From Geomicrobium halophilum (GTDB taxonomy: Bacteria; Bacillota; Bacilli; Bacillales; Marinococcaceae), in NCBI RefSeq assembly GCF_014207655.1, contig NZ_JACHHJ010000002.1, forward strand, positions 124,001 through 188,000: 64,000 bases of DNA. The letters are read 5' to 3'. Shown here piece by piece: positions 35,723 to 44,740 of the stretch (its first letter is position 1; every line of letters starts with the position of its first letter). The translations under genes were made by a program, and so were the position numbers. Below the pieces are notes generated by a model, which did no database searches, had not been told where the DNA came from, and saw nothing but the letters and a program-made list of their open reading frames with translations.

Positions 35723-35743
35723 AAATCGTAATAATTACTATTT
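35723..35743 (+). promoter_or_regulatory. Zur box
   Basis: AAATCGTAATAATTACTATTT matches the Bacillus Zur consensus dyad (AAATCGTAATNATTACGATTT) except for one base. It lies 18 bases before the ZnuA start and predicts zinc-dependent repression. Confidence 0.85.
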
Positions 35744-35761
35744 GAAAGGATGTTTATTTGG

Positions 35762-36706
35762 ATGCGGAAATCATGTATGATGATCATCATTTCCGGCATA
35801 GCACTTGCCGGTTGCCAAGGGGAAAGCTCGGGTAACGAAAGGGAGGAGGATCCTTTACAGATTCACACGACGGTTTTCGCTTTGGAGGACTTTACGTCCA
35901 AAATCGGCGGCAGCGAAGTCAATGCCGAAACCATCTACCCGCCGAACGCAGACGCGCATTCCTTTGAGCCGACAGCTAATGAGTTGATCCAACTCGCGGA
36001 AAGCGATGCCTTTATCTATTCCGGCGTAGGTATGGAAGGCTTTGTTGAAACAGCCGAAGATATGCTCGCTGATGAGGGTGTGGCTATGGTCCCTGCGGGC
36101 GAAGGCATTGAACTAATTGGCAACGACCATGACCATGATGATGATCATGACCATGAACAAGATCACGAGGCTGAACATGAGGATGGCGACCCGCATATTT
36201 TTTTGGATCCGGTCCGTAGTATAGACGTTGCGGAGAATATTAAACATACACTTATCGAGTTGCGGCCGGAACAGGAAGCTTATTTTACGGAAAACTATGA
36301 AGCGCTACGTGATGATTTGGAAACGCTCGATCAAACGTTGGAATCGACGTTTGCAGAGGCCGATCGTGATGAGTTGATTGTCTCCCATGCTGCTTATGGC
36401 TACTGGGAAGATCGTTATGGATTAGAACAATTGAGCGTTCTCGGTCTTTCCCCTAATGAAGAGCCTTCCCAATCAGAGCTTGCCGAAATCGTCGAAATCG
36501 CGGAAGAAGAGGATATCGGCTACGTCGTTTTTGAAAATAACGTGAGCAGTTCCGTCACCGAAGTGATTCAGGAGGAAATCGGAGCAGAAAGCCTGGTGCT
36601 TCGAAACTTGGAATCCATTTCCGAAGAAGACATGGAGAATAATGAAGACTATTTCAGCATAATGGGAAAAAATATTGAGACGTTGCAGACGGCGTTAAAT
36701 GAGTAG
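35762..36706 (+). CDS. znuA: Zinc ABC transporter substrate-binding lipoprotein (ZnuA/AdcA-like)
   Basis: 314 residues. Lipobox IALAGC, cluster A-I fold with IHTTVFALEDFTSKIGG, zinc-ligand His in PNADAHSFEPT, a His/Asp-rich flexible loop (HDHDDDHDHEQDHEAEHEDGDPH), HAAYGYWEDRYG and a C-terminal Asp region. It captures Zn(II) outside the membrane. No permease or ATPase gene follows, so it would have to work with ZnuBC encoded elsewhere. ATG 35762 fits AAAGGA upstream; ATG 35750 touches that site. Controlled by the Zur box just upstream. Confidence 0.93.
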   Translation: MRKSCMMIIISGIALAGCQGESSGNEREEDPLQIHTTVFALEDFTSKIGGSEVNAETIYPPNADAHSFEPTANELIQLAESDAFIYSGVGMEGFVETAEDMLADEGVAMVPAGEGIELIGNDHDHDDDHDHEQDHEAEHEDGDPHIFLDPVRSIDVAENIKHTLIELRPEQEAYFTENYEALRDDLETLDQTLESTFAEADRDELIVSHAAYGYWEDRYGLEQLSVLGLSPNEEPSQSELAEIVEIAEEEDIGYVVFENNVSSSVTEVIQEEIGAESLVLRNLESISEEDMENNEDYFSIMGKNIETLQTALNE

Positions 36707-37012
36707 AGTAGCGCTTGGAGGATGCTTTATTTGGAAAGGTCCTTGCCTTTTCCAGTGTATCTGAGAAGAAGGTTTCTTTCCAATTCAAGGTGCACCGGGT
36801 CCTCAATTTTGGGAAAAGAAATAAGAAGTGCTTGATAGATCCGGGTTTGAAGAATGTTTCAGCAAAAAAATACCTGCCATTAGGAAGAGATGAAAAAATT
36901 TTAGGGGAAGTAAAAAATGGGCTGATTTCCCCTATAACTTTTGACAAAAAAACAGCCAAAAAACCAGCATTGTTGCGGTTCCTTGGCTATTTGTCTTCAT
37001 TCGTACCTCTTC
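36707..37012. other. Intergenic region without a convincing gene
   Basis: An open frame runs from 36715 to 37089 on the plus strand, but it lacks a ribosome binding site, has non-protein-like composition and runs into the end of lgt. Nothing else is seen. Confidence 0.4.
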
Positions 37013-37894
37013 TCATTTCTTATTCTTATTTTTTTTCCTATTCTTTTTCTTGTTCTTTTTCTTCGGTGGATCATCGGATAAATACCTGATCCTAGATAAG
37101 CCTGTTTTTCTTCGATAAATGATAGTGATGACACCACCGACAATTAAAACAATGGAAATGACTTGTGCCGCACGCAGGAGGTCAAAGATCATTAAACTGT
37201 CCGTACGTAATCCTTCAATGAAGAAACGACCAAATGAGTACCAAATAACGTACGTGAGAAAAAGCTCACCACGCCTCATGTTGACTCTTCGTAAATAAAG
37301 AAGAATCCCAACCCCGATGAAACTCCAAATGGATTCATATAGAAAAGTTGGATGATAGTAGCTGCCATCAATGAACATTTGATTGATAATCCAATCCGGA
37401 AGCATAAGGTTTTCAAGAAATTGTCTCGATACCTCTCCGCCATGAGCCTCTTGGTTTATAAAATTGCCCCAGCGCCCAATGGCTTGCCCAAGTAAAATAC
37501 TCGGAGCTGCAATATCTGCAACTTTCCAAAAGGAATAGCCTCGAATTTTTGCAAATACATACCCAGTAAGAACGCCACCCACTAGCCCACCGTGGATCGC
37601 AAGGCCACCTTCCCAGATTGCAATTATTTGTCCTGGGTTTTCCAAATAATAATCCAAGTTGAAGATGACATAATACATCCTTGCAAAAATCAGTGCAACT
37701 GGAACTGCCCAGATGAGTAAGTCCGCGAAAAAGTCTTTTGGAAGCCCACGACGTATGGCTTCACGGTTGGCTAATACGTACCCTAGTAAGGCACCAAGAA
37801 TGATAATAACGCCATACCAATATATCGGCCAGCCGAAGATTTCAAAGGCAACGGGGTTTAATGGTTGTACATTAGAAAGCAGCATTTTTTTCAC
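37013..37894 (-). CDS. lgt: Prolipoprotein diacylglyceryl transferase (Lgt)
   Basis: 293 residues with seven membrane segments. Signature [20 protein letters not shown] contains the essential Arg, and [11 protein letters not shown] and [13 protein letters not shown] are also present. It transfers diacylglycerol to lipobox Cys of lipoproteins, many of which are encoded in this window. The C-terminus ends in an unusual Lys/Asn tail ([16 protein letters not shown]). The housekeeping copy usually lies with hprK; here it stands alone, so it is probably an accessory copy. Start may be ATG 37894 or 37885. Confidence 0.93.
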   Translation of the reverse strand: MKKMLLSNVQPLNPVAFEIFGWPIYWYGVIIILGALLGYVLANREAIRRGLPKDFFADLLIWAVPVALIFARMYYVIFNLDYYLENPGQIIAIWEGGLAIHGGLVGGVLTGYVFAKIRGYSFWKVADIAAPSILLGQAIGRWGNFINQEAHGGEVSRQFLENLMLPDWIINQMFIDGSYYHPTFLYESIWSFIGVGILLYLRRVNMRRGELFLTYVIWYSFGRFFIEGLRTDSLMIFDLLRAAQVISIVLIVGGVITIIYRRKTGLSRIRYLSDDPPKKKNKKKNRKKNKNKK

Positions 37895-38483
37895 TCATTT
37901 CTAGGCATTTGATGTAAAAAATTCCCTGACCTTGACAATAAGTTTTATGAGAATTTTCTTTCCCAAATAGATGGTTTTACCTGCGTAATAGCATTAAGGT
38001 ATTTACAAACTCCTTTAAAACTACGACTTACGTTAAGACAAAAATGTGGATAAATAATGATGAACTCCCTTTGTCACAAAAATGTGACCCTATATTACAC
38101 GCAATATAAGATCACAAAATCATACCATCATATCAATGGTCATCAAACGGCGGCCATGGAATTTTACACGTTTGCAAAATAAATCAGGATGGGCAATAGC
38201 TAGTGGCGTGTTTCAGAAATTCGTTCCGACCATTCTCGGACTTCGAAAAAAGGTAAAAGTGGGGCGCCTTCACTGACAAAGCGGTCTATAATTCTACGAT
38301 CGCTGCAACCAAAACGCAGGACGGCTTTATACGATATAAAAATAGACGCTCCCCCGAAATCATAACGCAAGACGCCTCCGTACACTTGTCTTTGCGCTGT
38401 TTTACCAATCGGGCCAATTCGCCTAGATCTTCCTAGAAATTTTGATGGGAAAAAACTTATGAAACGTTGTACTAGTCTAGTCT
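37895..38483. other. Intergenic region with a possible gene remnant
   Basis: A minus-strand frame (38200-38511) overlaps the end of the rhodanese gene and has no start signal of its own. Another minus frame contains DLGELARLVKQRKDKCTEAS before a stop near 38295, which looks more protein-like and may be the remnant of a damaged gene. I do not recognise it. Confidence 0.3.
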
Positions 38484-38894
38484 TTAATTTGTTTCCAGTG
38501 GCCCTTCCCAAACGGCCATTCCTCCACCAAAATTTGCGACATCATCAAATCCTTGATTAACAAGAAAGTCCGCACTATCAACCCCCATGCTCCCTGTGTG
38601 GCAAATTAAGATGATACGGTTGTCATCGCTCAATTCGTTATAACGTTGTTGAAATTCATCGTACGGAATATGAATCGCCCCGGGGATATGTCCTTCGTCG
38701 TAAAGCTCTTTTTCACGCAAGTCAACCAATTCAACGTTTTCCTCACCAATCTTTGCACTCACCTCGTTTTGGTTAATCTCTACCCACTCCCCTGCTTCCT
38801 CGGCTTCAGGTTCAACCGTAAATGGGTTAAACGTTAGAAAAAACACTAAAGTTATTACCGTCAAAACAATGGGCATGATATATTTACCCCGCAA
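38484..38894 (-). CDS. Membrane-anchored rhodanese-domain protein
   Basis: About 136 residues from TTG 38894, which has GGGGGG 6 bases upstream on the minus strand (ATG 38876 also possible). A single N-terminal membrane segment (IVLTVITLVFFLTF), then a rhodanese domain with VELVDLREKELYDEGHIPGAIHIPYDEF and active-site loop ICHTGSMGVDSADFL with the sulfur-carrying Cys. The domain would sit outside the membrane. Role in sulfur or thiol handling is inferred from the family. Confidence 0.85.
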   Translation of the reverse strand: MRGKYIMPIVLTVITLVFFLTFNPFTVEPEAEEAGEWVEINQNEVSAKIGEENVELVDLREKELYDEGHIPGAIHIPYDEFQQRYNELSDDNRIILICHTGSMGVDSADFLVNQGFDDVANFGGGMAVWEGPLETN

Positions 38895-39176
38895 TTGCTT
38901 CCCCCCCCTGTATAAGTATCCAGATGATGAAGTTATTGACCCTTGAACATTCAATGTATGCCCTTACTGAGGAGTCATTTTGTTTATCTCCTTTTATCAT
39001 TCCTCATAGTTCTAGTGTAGGTGAAAAAAGTGAAGAAATCATGAAGTATTCTTATGAAAGATACCCCGGGATCGTTTTGATGAAAAAGCTGCCCGGTGTT
39101 CCAGATCTCCATAGTTTTTTCATACATTTTTTCTATACTGATAAAAATGCGTATGGAAAGGAATGAAAGAAAAGAA

Positions 39177-39827
39177 ATGAGCCGAGCGATCAAAAAACAT
39201 ATTGCCTTGCTCTTTATAACCGTGGCACTTATGGCTTTCTTTCTCTTTTTAAGAAGAGAATGGGATCCGATGCATGCCTGGAACCGTGCTTTTGCCGACA
39301 TATCTGTTCTTTACATCGTAGCGATTCTCCTTCTTGGATCCTCTTCAAAGTTCAGTAACAGCATGAAATTATTGCTGCACTGGAGGAAACAGTTGGGAAT
39401 TTGGGTGGCCATAACGGCTTTTGCTCATGTTTACATTATTTTTGACGGTTGGATTATGTGGGACTTCATAAGGCTATTCCTTGTCTTTAATCCCACGACA
39501 AATAGTTATGATCTTGATCCAGGCTTTGCCATCGGTAACCTTATTGGCATAGTGGCCTTGGTTTATTTATTTGCACTTTTCTTGACCTCGAATAAAAAGA
39601 GTATAAAAGTGCTTGGTCGTGAGGGTTGGAAATACCTCCAACAGCGTGTGCACATATATTATATTTTGGTGGTTCTACACACGGTTTATTTCTTGTTCTT
39701 TCACATCCCGTTACCAAATTTTGCTCGAATTCCATTTCTATTTTTAATTGTTATCGTGTGGGCTGCACATACCCTTGGTTTTATTAAAGTCCTTTCGGAG
39801 AGGAATAAAAAAATTAGCTGGTTTTAA
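39177..39827 (+). CDS. Ferric-reductase-like transmembrane protein
   Basis: About 216 residues with six membrane segments. It matches the heme-b ferric reductase-like membrane domain: HWRKQLGIWVAITAFAHVYIIFDGW and LQQRVHIYYILVVLHTVYFLFFH carry two pairs of His suited to bind two b hemes. No flavin or NADPH domain is attached, as in YedZ/MsrQ-type proteins. The start is uncertain (ATG 39147, 39153 or 39177). It would pass electrons across the membrane; partner unknown. Confidence 0.75.
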   Translation: MSRAIKKHIALLFITVALMAFFLFLRREWDPMHAWNRAFADISVLYIVAILLLGSSSKFSNSMKLLLHWRKQLGIWVAITAFAHVYIIFDGWIMWDFIRLFLVFNPTTNSYDLDPGFAIGNLIGIVALVYLFALFLTSNKKSIKVLGREGWKYLQQRVHIYYILVVLHTVYFLFFHIPLPNFARIPFLFLIVIVWAAHTLGFIKVLSERNKKISWF

Positions 39828-39920
39828 ACCTAAATAAATGACAATCTCCATTGAAATGATACAAAAGCTTTTACATAGAGATACGAGTTATAAATTCTCA
39901 ACAAAATAGAGTGATGTGCA

Positions 39921-40440
39921 GTGGAACAAGATGTGTGGTTTGCCCTTGGATTGACGTAGATCGCTGGGCTTGCAACAGGATTGGGTAGCCTGATTGCATT
40001 TTTCACATCGACAACCAATACGAAATTTCTTTCTTGGGTACTGGGCTTCTCGGCGGGGGTCATGATTTACGTATCTTTCGTGAAGATTTTTTTGAAGCGC
40101 AGGACTCCTTAACAAGCGCTATAGGGGAGGAGATCGGAAGTTGGCTGACAGTGGGTGGGTTCTTTGCCGGTATGTTGCTGGTGGCGTTGATCGACAAGTT
40201 AGTTCCTTATCAAGGCAACCCCCATGAAGTGAAAAAAGTAGAAGAGATGAATCAATATCCCCAATCAGCCAGATCAAAAAATTTGCTTCCGTTGCCGGGA
40301 TTATGGTTTTTATCTCATTGGATGGGTTCATTCCTGCGGCTAAAAAATATAATAAAGAACATTCTTCGATTTATGGATTCGTACTCGGTATGGCTGTCAT
40401 GGCATTTCGCTTGCAGTTGCTTTTCTGAAAGAGGAAAAAA
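39921..40440 (+). pseudogene. Broken ZIP-family (ZupT-like) metal transporter
   Basis: Three frames together give a ZupT-like protein. Frame 1 from GTG 39921: EQDVWFALGLT, a stop at 39957, then [15 protein letters not shown] and [21 protein letters not shown]. Frame 2: [15 protein letters not shown] and GGFFAGMLLVALIDKLVP. Frame 3: VFISLDGFIPAAKKYNKEHSSIYGFVLGMAVMA. At least one stop and two frameshifts are needed, and the conserved metal-binding region HNFPEG is missing. The gene has decayed. Confidence 0.8.
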
Positions 40441-40631
40441 GCTGCTTTATGATTATGTGATTTATAGCGTGCACTTTTCAGCCAGCCTAATTGACTTATT
40501 CATGTTTGTGAAGCAGATTTCCTATTTTATGTTAATATACACTACCCCCCTAAAGCATTTTTTTGTTGTTGTTGATCATATGTTGATATTACAGCCATAA
40601 AATAGTGATAAAGGACAAGGAGTACGATGAT

Positions 40632-41201
40632 ATGATTACGGGGTATGTGTATATTATTGGTTTCTTATCCATACACCTGGGCTTAATTTGTTTCACTTAT
40701 TTTTTTAGCAGATATAAGGGTAGCCTCATGGTCAATATGATGATGACCATGGCTTTGGCCATGGTATTTGGCTTGTCATTAGGTTTTTCCATCGGAATCG
40801 TTCTTCATGGACATTTGCTATATTCGACCTTGTTCAGCATAATCCTTGCTGGAATCACCGGATTTATTCTCGGTATACGCTTACATGTAGTAGCGAGTAT
40901 TGAAGGGCTTTTTTCTGGGATCATGGCAGGTATGATGGGAGCAATGGTTGTAGAAATGCTCACGATTTCAGAAGGGGCAGCCCTCCTATTGATCAGCTTA
41001 TTATTGCTAATGGGTACAACGATGTTTTGTATTCGCCACGTCCTTCAGGAAACATTTTCCACATTCGTTCAAAAATATGACTATGTCCTGCTCGTTGCAA
41101 CGTGTATGTTAATGCTACTCACATTCTGGACCTTCCCCTTTTCAAGTATGGAGAATCAGCCATCTTCGCAACACGAGGAAAACCATCATATGATCGAGTA
41201 A
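40632..41201 (+). CDS. Small polytopic membrane protein with Met-rich helices
   Basis: 189 residues with five to six membrane segments, among them SLMVNMMMTMALAMVFGLSLGF and GIMAGMMGAMVVEM, so Met residues are frequent in the membrane. The tail ends HEENHHMIE. GGAG lies 9 bases before ATG 40632; GTG 40605 is less likely. I do not recognise the family. It precedes the second Met-rich secreted peptide, and a joint copper role is possible but unproven. Confidence 0.6.
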   Translation: MITGYVYIIGFLSIHLGLICFTYFFSRYKGSLMVNMMMTMALAMVFGLSLGFSIGIVLHGHLLYSTLFSIILAGITGFILGIRLHVVASIEGLFSGIMAGMMGAMVVEMLTISEGAALLLISLLLLMGTTMFCIRHVLQETFSTFVQKYDYVLLVATCMLMLLTFWTFPFSSMENQPSSQHEENHHMIE

Positions 41202-41348
41202 GGACATCCAGCAAAACTGACCCCAATACAATCTAACAAAACCTCCTCAGCACGAGCCATACACTTTTTCATGGGGTCTTCAAAGATTCTCCATATTTAT
41301 TTGTTATGATTTGTGTTGAGTACGATGATGAAAGAGGAGGGATTCCGC

Positions 41349-41558
41349 ATGAAACACAAAAAGTTCTTACTCATTCCATCACTTGCTATTGCTGCTGTAT
41401 TGGTAGCAACCCCGATCGGTATTACATGGGCATCTGGAGATCATAGTGAAGGCGGCATGATGAATGGAATGATGATGGATGCTATGAATTCCCCAGAGGG
41501 TGAAAAGATGATGAATGCTTGTCAGGATTTCATGTCTTCCAATAGCGGATCAGATTAA
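41349..41558 (+). CDS. Met-rich secreted peptide (copy 2)
   Basis: 69 residues. Signal peptide KHKKFLLIPSLAIAAVLVATP, then GDHSEGGMMNGMMMDAMNSP and EGEKMMNACQDFMSS. Nearly identical to the protein at 17078 except for seven fewer residues after MMM. GAGGAGGG precedes ATG 41349, and about 60 bases upstream (CTTCAAAGATTCTCCATATT and beyond) match copy 1, so the promoter region was duplicated with the gene. It lies near the copper ATPase genes; Cu(I) or Ag(I) binding at the cell surface is inference. Confidence 0.75.
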   Translation: MKHKKFLLIPSLAIAAVLVATPIGITWASGDHSEGGMMNGMMMDAMNSPEGEKMMNACQDFMSSNSGSD

Positions 41559-41767
41559 CTGGAGATTGAAAGTCATGGTGGGTGCTCTCTGCTGAAGAAA
41601 AAATAGCCAGACTTAACTGAAGCCCTATGATTGAAAATCAGAATCAGCTCATGCATAGCACAAAAGGGCGCAATCCTAGATTAAAGGAAAGCGCCTGATT
41701 ATGTGTAACCTTGTTTCTGATGAATTTATTTACCATACGAACATATATTTGTCAAAAATACACCTAG

Positions 41768-41814
41768 AAAAAGCGAGAACACCCACTTCTTTAGGAGTGG
41801 GTGTTCTCGCTTTA
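41768..41814. terminator. Bidirectional terminator next to copB
   Basis: A perfect stem of about 18 bp (AAAGCGAGAACACCCACT and complement) with an 8-base loop, A-rich on one side and TTTAAAA on the other. It can end copB on the minus strand and shield it from rightward transcription. Confidence 0.85.
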
Positions 41815-41866
41815 AAATCTGTAAATCGATTTCACTCCATTGCTTAATATAGAGCCCCAAAAGTAT

Positions 41867-44068
41867 TTACTTCATTTTGAGCGTCTGGGCATTGATCGCT
41901 ACGATGACGGTACTCAGTGACATGAGGACCGCACCTAAGGCTGGTTCAAGGAGAAAACCCCATGTAGCAAGCACACCTGCTGCGAGTGGAATCGCCACAA
42001 TGTTATAGCCTGCGGCCCACCAAAGGTTTTGAATCATCTTGCGGTAAGTGATCTTTGATAGATCGACAATGGAAACGACATCGAGGGGGTCGCTATTGAC
42101 GAGCACAACATCGGCAGTCTCCATGGCGACGTCCGTTCCGGCTCCAACAGCAACGCCGAGATCGGCATTTGCAAGCGCAGGCGCATCATTAATGCCATCC
42201 CCAGTCATACCGACACGTTTTCCGTCTTTCTTTAATTCCTTCACCATTTCCGCTTTTTCATGCGGGAGAACTTCGGCAATGACTTGATCGATACCAATCT
42301 GTTTGGCCACTTCCTGGGCCACTTTCTCGTTGTCTCCGGTTAGCATCACGGTATCGATTCCCATTTGATGCAAGCGTTCAACGGCTTCTTTTGCGGATTC
42401 TTTCACGGTATCAGCTAAGGCAATCGCACCGAGCAATGTTTGCTCCTGAAGGACAAAAACAACAGTCTTGCCTGTTTCCGAAAGCTTTGATAGACGTTCT
42501 TCGTCATAGCTGATCCCTTCTCTTTGCAGATACCCTGGGCTGACGATCGAAATAACCTTACCGTCAACATTTCCAGTAATGCCCGCTCCAGTCATCGAAT
42601 CAAAGTCCTTCGGTTGGGGAATGTCAATATTCTCTTCTTTTCCTTTTGCTACAATGCCGGCAGCGATTGGGTGCTCCGATTGAGACTCCAATGATGCCGC
42701 CAATCTTAGCAACTCCTCTTCGGATACGTTGTCTTCCGGGAGAATTTCCGTTACACCGAACTCCCCGTGCGTTAGTGTTCCGGTCTTATCAAAAATCATC
42801 GTGTCTATCCTTCTGGCGCTTTCAAAACCGATGCGGTTCCGGATAAATAACCCTTTTTGTGCGGAAATCCCCGTGGAACGGGCGGTTACTAACGGAACCG
42901 CAAGACCGAGGGCGTGCGGACAGGCAATGATAAGCACGGTTACCATCCGAGTGACTGCGAAATTTGTATCTACACCAAGTGCCATCCAAGTGCTGAAGGT
43001 CGCTATTCCGGCAACGACAGCAACGTAAAACAGCAGTTTTGCGGCGCGATCCGAAAGCATCTGTGTTTTTGATTTGCTTTCTTGTGCCTCTTTGACCAGT
43101 TGCACCACTTGCGAGAGATACCCTTCGTCGCTCGTTTTGGAGACTTCAATGGTTAAGGATCCGGAGGTATTGATGGCTCCGCCGATGACCTCGTCCCCTT
43201 CGCCTTTTTCAACCGGCTCGGACTCCCCGGTAAGCATCGATTCATTGATGGAGGATTTTCCATTTAAAATGTGTCCATCCGCCGGTATTTTTTCGCCCGG
43301 TTTAATAAGAAGTCGGTCTCCCTTTTTAAGCTCAGATACGGAGACAGAAACAATCTGATTGTCGTCATCCAGTTTATTCGCTTCCTGGGGCATCAGTTCT
43401 ACTAGGGATTCAAGCGAATCGGAAGCTTTCATGACGGATTTCATCTCGATCCAGTGCCCAAGCAACATGATGGCAATCAGTGTCGCTAGTTCCCAGAAGA
43501 AATCCATCCCTTCAAGGCCGAAAACCGTGGCGGCACTGTAGACATACGCAACGGTGATGGCAAGGCTGATGAGGGTCATCATCCCCGGGGATTTATCTTT
43601 GATCTCATTTACAAGACCCGTTAAGAAAGGCCAACCGCCGTAGAAGAAGACGATGGAGGCTAAGATGAGCTCAACAGCCGTATCGCCGGGAAATGCGACG
43701 GTATAGTTGAAAAACATCTGGATCATATCGGACAAAATAACAATAGGTATAGCCAGAATAACTGTGACGAAAAATCGCTTCCTAAAATCGGCCATCATAT
43801 CTCCATGATCACCATGCCCATGATGGTCATGTCCGGAATGCCCGCCATGCCCATGGTGTTCATGGCCGGAGTGGTCACCATGGCCGCTGTGATGAGCATG
43901 ATCGTCTTGTTCACGGTGTTCATGGTGGTGATGTTCATGGTCATGATGATTATGTTTGCTATGTGAGTCGTCATGATCATGGGTTTGATGACCATTCTCG
44001 TGATGAGCATGATGGCCATTGTCTTTGTGATGGTGATGTTCATGGTCGTGATGATCTTTATTGGACAT
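41867..44068 (-). CDS. copB: CopB-type copper/silver P1B ATPase (CPH motif)
   Basis: 733 residues. A very His-rich N-terminal tail of about 90 residues (repeated HDHEHHHH, GHGDHSGHEH), then a P1B ATPase core: actuator TGESEPV, membrane metal site CPHALGLA near residue 385, phosphorylation motif DKTGTLTHG and hinge GDGINDAP. The CPH instead of CPC marks the CopB (P1B-3) subgroup, reported for Cu(II), Cu(I) or Ag. No Cys-type HMA domain. TATCTCCTCC on the plus strand gives its GGAGGAGATA ribosome site. A CsoR-type box lies at 44094-44110 before it. Confidence 0.93.
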   Translation of the reverse strand: MSNKDHHDHEHHHHKDNGHHAHHENGHQTHDHDDSHSKHNHHDHEHHHHEHREQDDHAHHSGHGDHSGHEHHGHGGHSGHDHHGHGDHGDMMADFRKRFFVTVILAIPIVILSDMIQMFFNYTVAFPGDTAVELILASIVFFYGGWPFLTGLVNEIKDKSPGMMTLISLAITVAYVYSAATVFGLEGMDFFWELATLIAIMLLGHWIEMKSVMKASDSLESLVELMPQEANKLDDDNQIVSVSVSELKKGDRLLIKPGEKIPADGHILNGKSSINESMLTGESEPVEKGEGDEVIGGAINTSGSLTIEVSKTSDEGYLSQVVQLVKEAQESKSKTQMLSDRAAKLLFYVAVVAGIATFSTWMALGVDTNFAVTRMVTVLIIACPHALGLAVPLVTARSTGISAQKGLFIRNRIGFESARRIDTMIFDKTGTLTHGEFGVTEILPEDNVSEEELLRLAASLESQSEHPIAAGIVAKGKEENIDIPQPKDFDSMTGAGITGNVDGKVISIVSPGYLQREGISYDEERLSKLSETGKTVVFVLQEQTLLGAIALADTVKESAKEAVERLHQMGIDTVMLTGDNEKVAQEVAKQIGIDQVIAEVLPHEKAEMVKELKKDGKRVGMTGDGINDAPALANADLGVAVGAGTDVAMETADVVLVNSDPLDVVSIVDLSKITYRKMIQNLWWAAGYNIVAIPLAAGVLATWGFLLEPALGAVLMSLSTVIVAINAQTLKMK

Positions 44069-44093
44069 TGTATCTCCTCCTTATAAGCATATA

Positions 44094-44110
44094 ATACCCA
44101 GGTAAGGTAT
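44094..44110 (-). promoter_or_regulatory. CsoR-type operator before copB
   Basis: ATACCTTACCTGGGTAT on the minus strand: 17 bases with the same frame (ATACC-N6-GGGTAT-like) as the box before the copA operon. It lies 26 bases before the copB start. Predicted repression by the CsoR encoded at 49137. Confidence 0.65.
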
Positions 44111-44290
44111 ATATAAAACATGATTTTTTCATCCGGTAAGTATTAGAATCCACCATTGGCAAGATTTTTATAACTAGTGCTTCGATGGAGCTATAGAATA
44201 AATCTCCATTTATATAGACTTCTAAAGCTAACAAAGACGGGATGGTTTGAAGATAAACGTTTGTTTTCATGGAAAAAATGATTTTTATTA

Positions 44291-44320
44291 TTTACATACC
44301 TAATGGGGGTATGGTATATT
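44291..44320 (+). promoter_or_regulatory. Promoter and CsoR operator of the copA operon
   Basis: TTTACA (44291-44296) and TATATT (44315-44320) with an 18-base spacer. The spacer contains ATACCTAATGGGGGTAT (44296-44312), which resembles CsoR boxes of Bacillus (dyad with G-rich centre). Binding there would block RNA polymerase until Cu(I) loads CsoR. Confidence 0.8.
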
Positions 44321-44390
44321 GAATTCAGAAACTGATTATCACGATTTGTATATTGTTTCATTCGCCTTAACAGAAGGAAGGAGGGAGTGG

Positions 44391-44717
44391 ATGGATTTAC
44401 ATGGCGTTGGTCACCATCTTCTACTGTGCAATGGGAAATCTTGCATCCGTAACGGTGCTGAAACAGTCACCAAGGCGATACGAAAAGACATCCGCGATCA
44501 AAACTTAACGGATACGATCCACACGACAAAAACGTTGTGTAATGGTCAATGCAAGTACGGTCCCATTGTTGTTTTATACCCTCAGGGGTATTGGTACCGT
44601 GCCATGACACCTACGCTCGGAAAAGCACTCGTGGAAAGCATCGGTACCCACCATCCGTTGAAACAATCTCTTCTTTATTCATACGCACGCAAAGGATTTC
44701 GATCAGAGCTTTTCTAA
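44391..44717 (+). CDS. Thioredoxin-like [2Fe-2S] ferredoxin-type protein
   Basis: 108 residues. LLLCNGKSCIRNGAETVTKAI and TTKTLCNGQCKYGPIVVLYPQG give the four cysteines of thioredoxin-like 2Fe-2S ferredoxins (CxxxxC ... CxxxC). Ends in a basic tail. AAGGAGG lies 6 bases before ATG 44391; the longer frame from 44319 begins inside the promoter. First gene of the CsoR-controlled operon, 23 bases before copA. Why a ferredoxin-like protein sits with copper export is unclear; similar genes occur near copper operons of halophilic bacilli (recollection, not checked). Confidence 0.75.
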   Translation: MDLHGVGHHLLLCNGKSCIRNGAETVTKAIRKDIRDQNLTDTIHTTKTLCNGQCKYGPIVVLYPQGYWYRAMTPTLGKALVESIGTHHPLKQSLLYSYARKGFRSELF

Positions 44718-44740
44718 CGAGGAGAAGGAGATGAAAACAA

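Noticed and set aside
36715-37089. 124-codon open frame after znuA
   Set aside because: No ribosome site, composition not protein-like, and its end is the antisense of the Lys-rich lgt tail (Ser/Tyr/Phe run).
38200-38511. 103-codon minus-strand frame after the rhodanese gene
   Set aside because: It begins inside the rhodanese gene without a ribosome site and resembles no family; an alternative frame in the same stretch looks more protein-like, so at most a remnant.
42048-43541. Plus-strand open frames across copB
   Set aside because: They are shadows of the minus-strand ATPase gene, which shows full P-type ATPase motifs.
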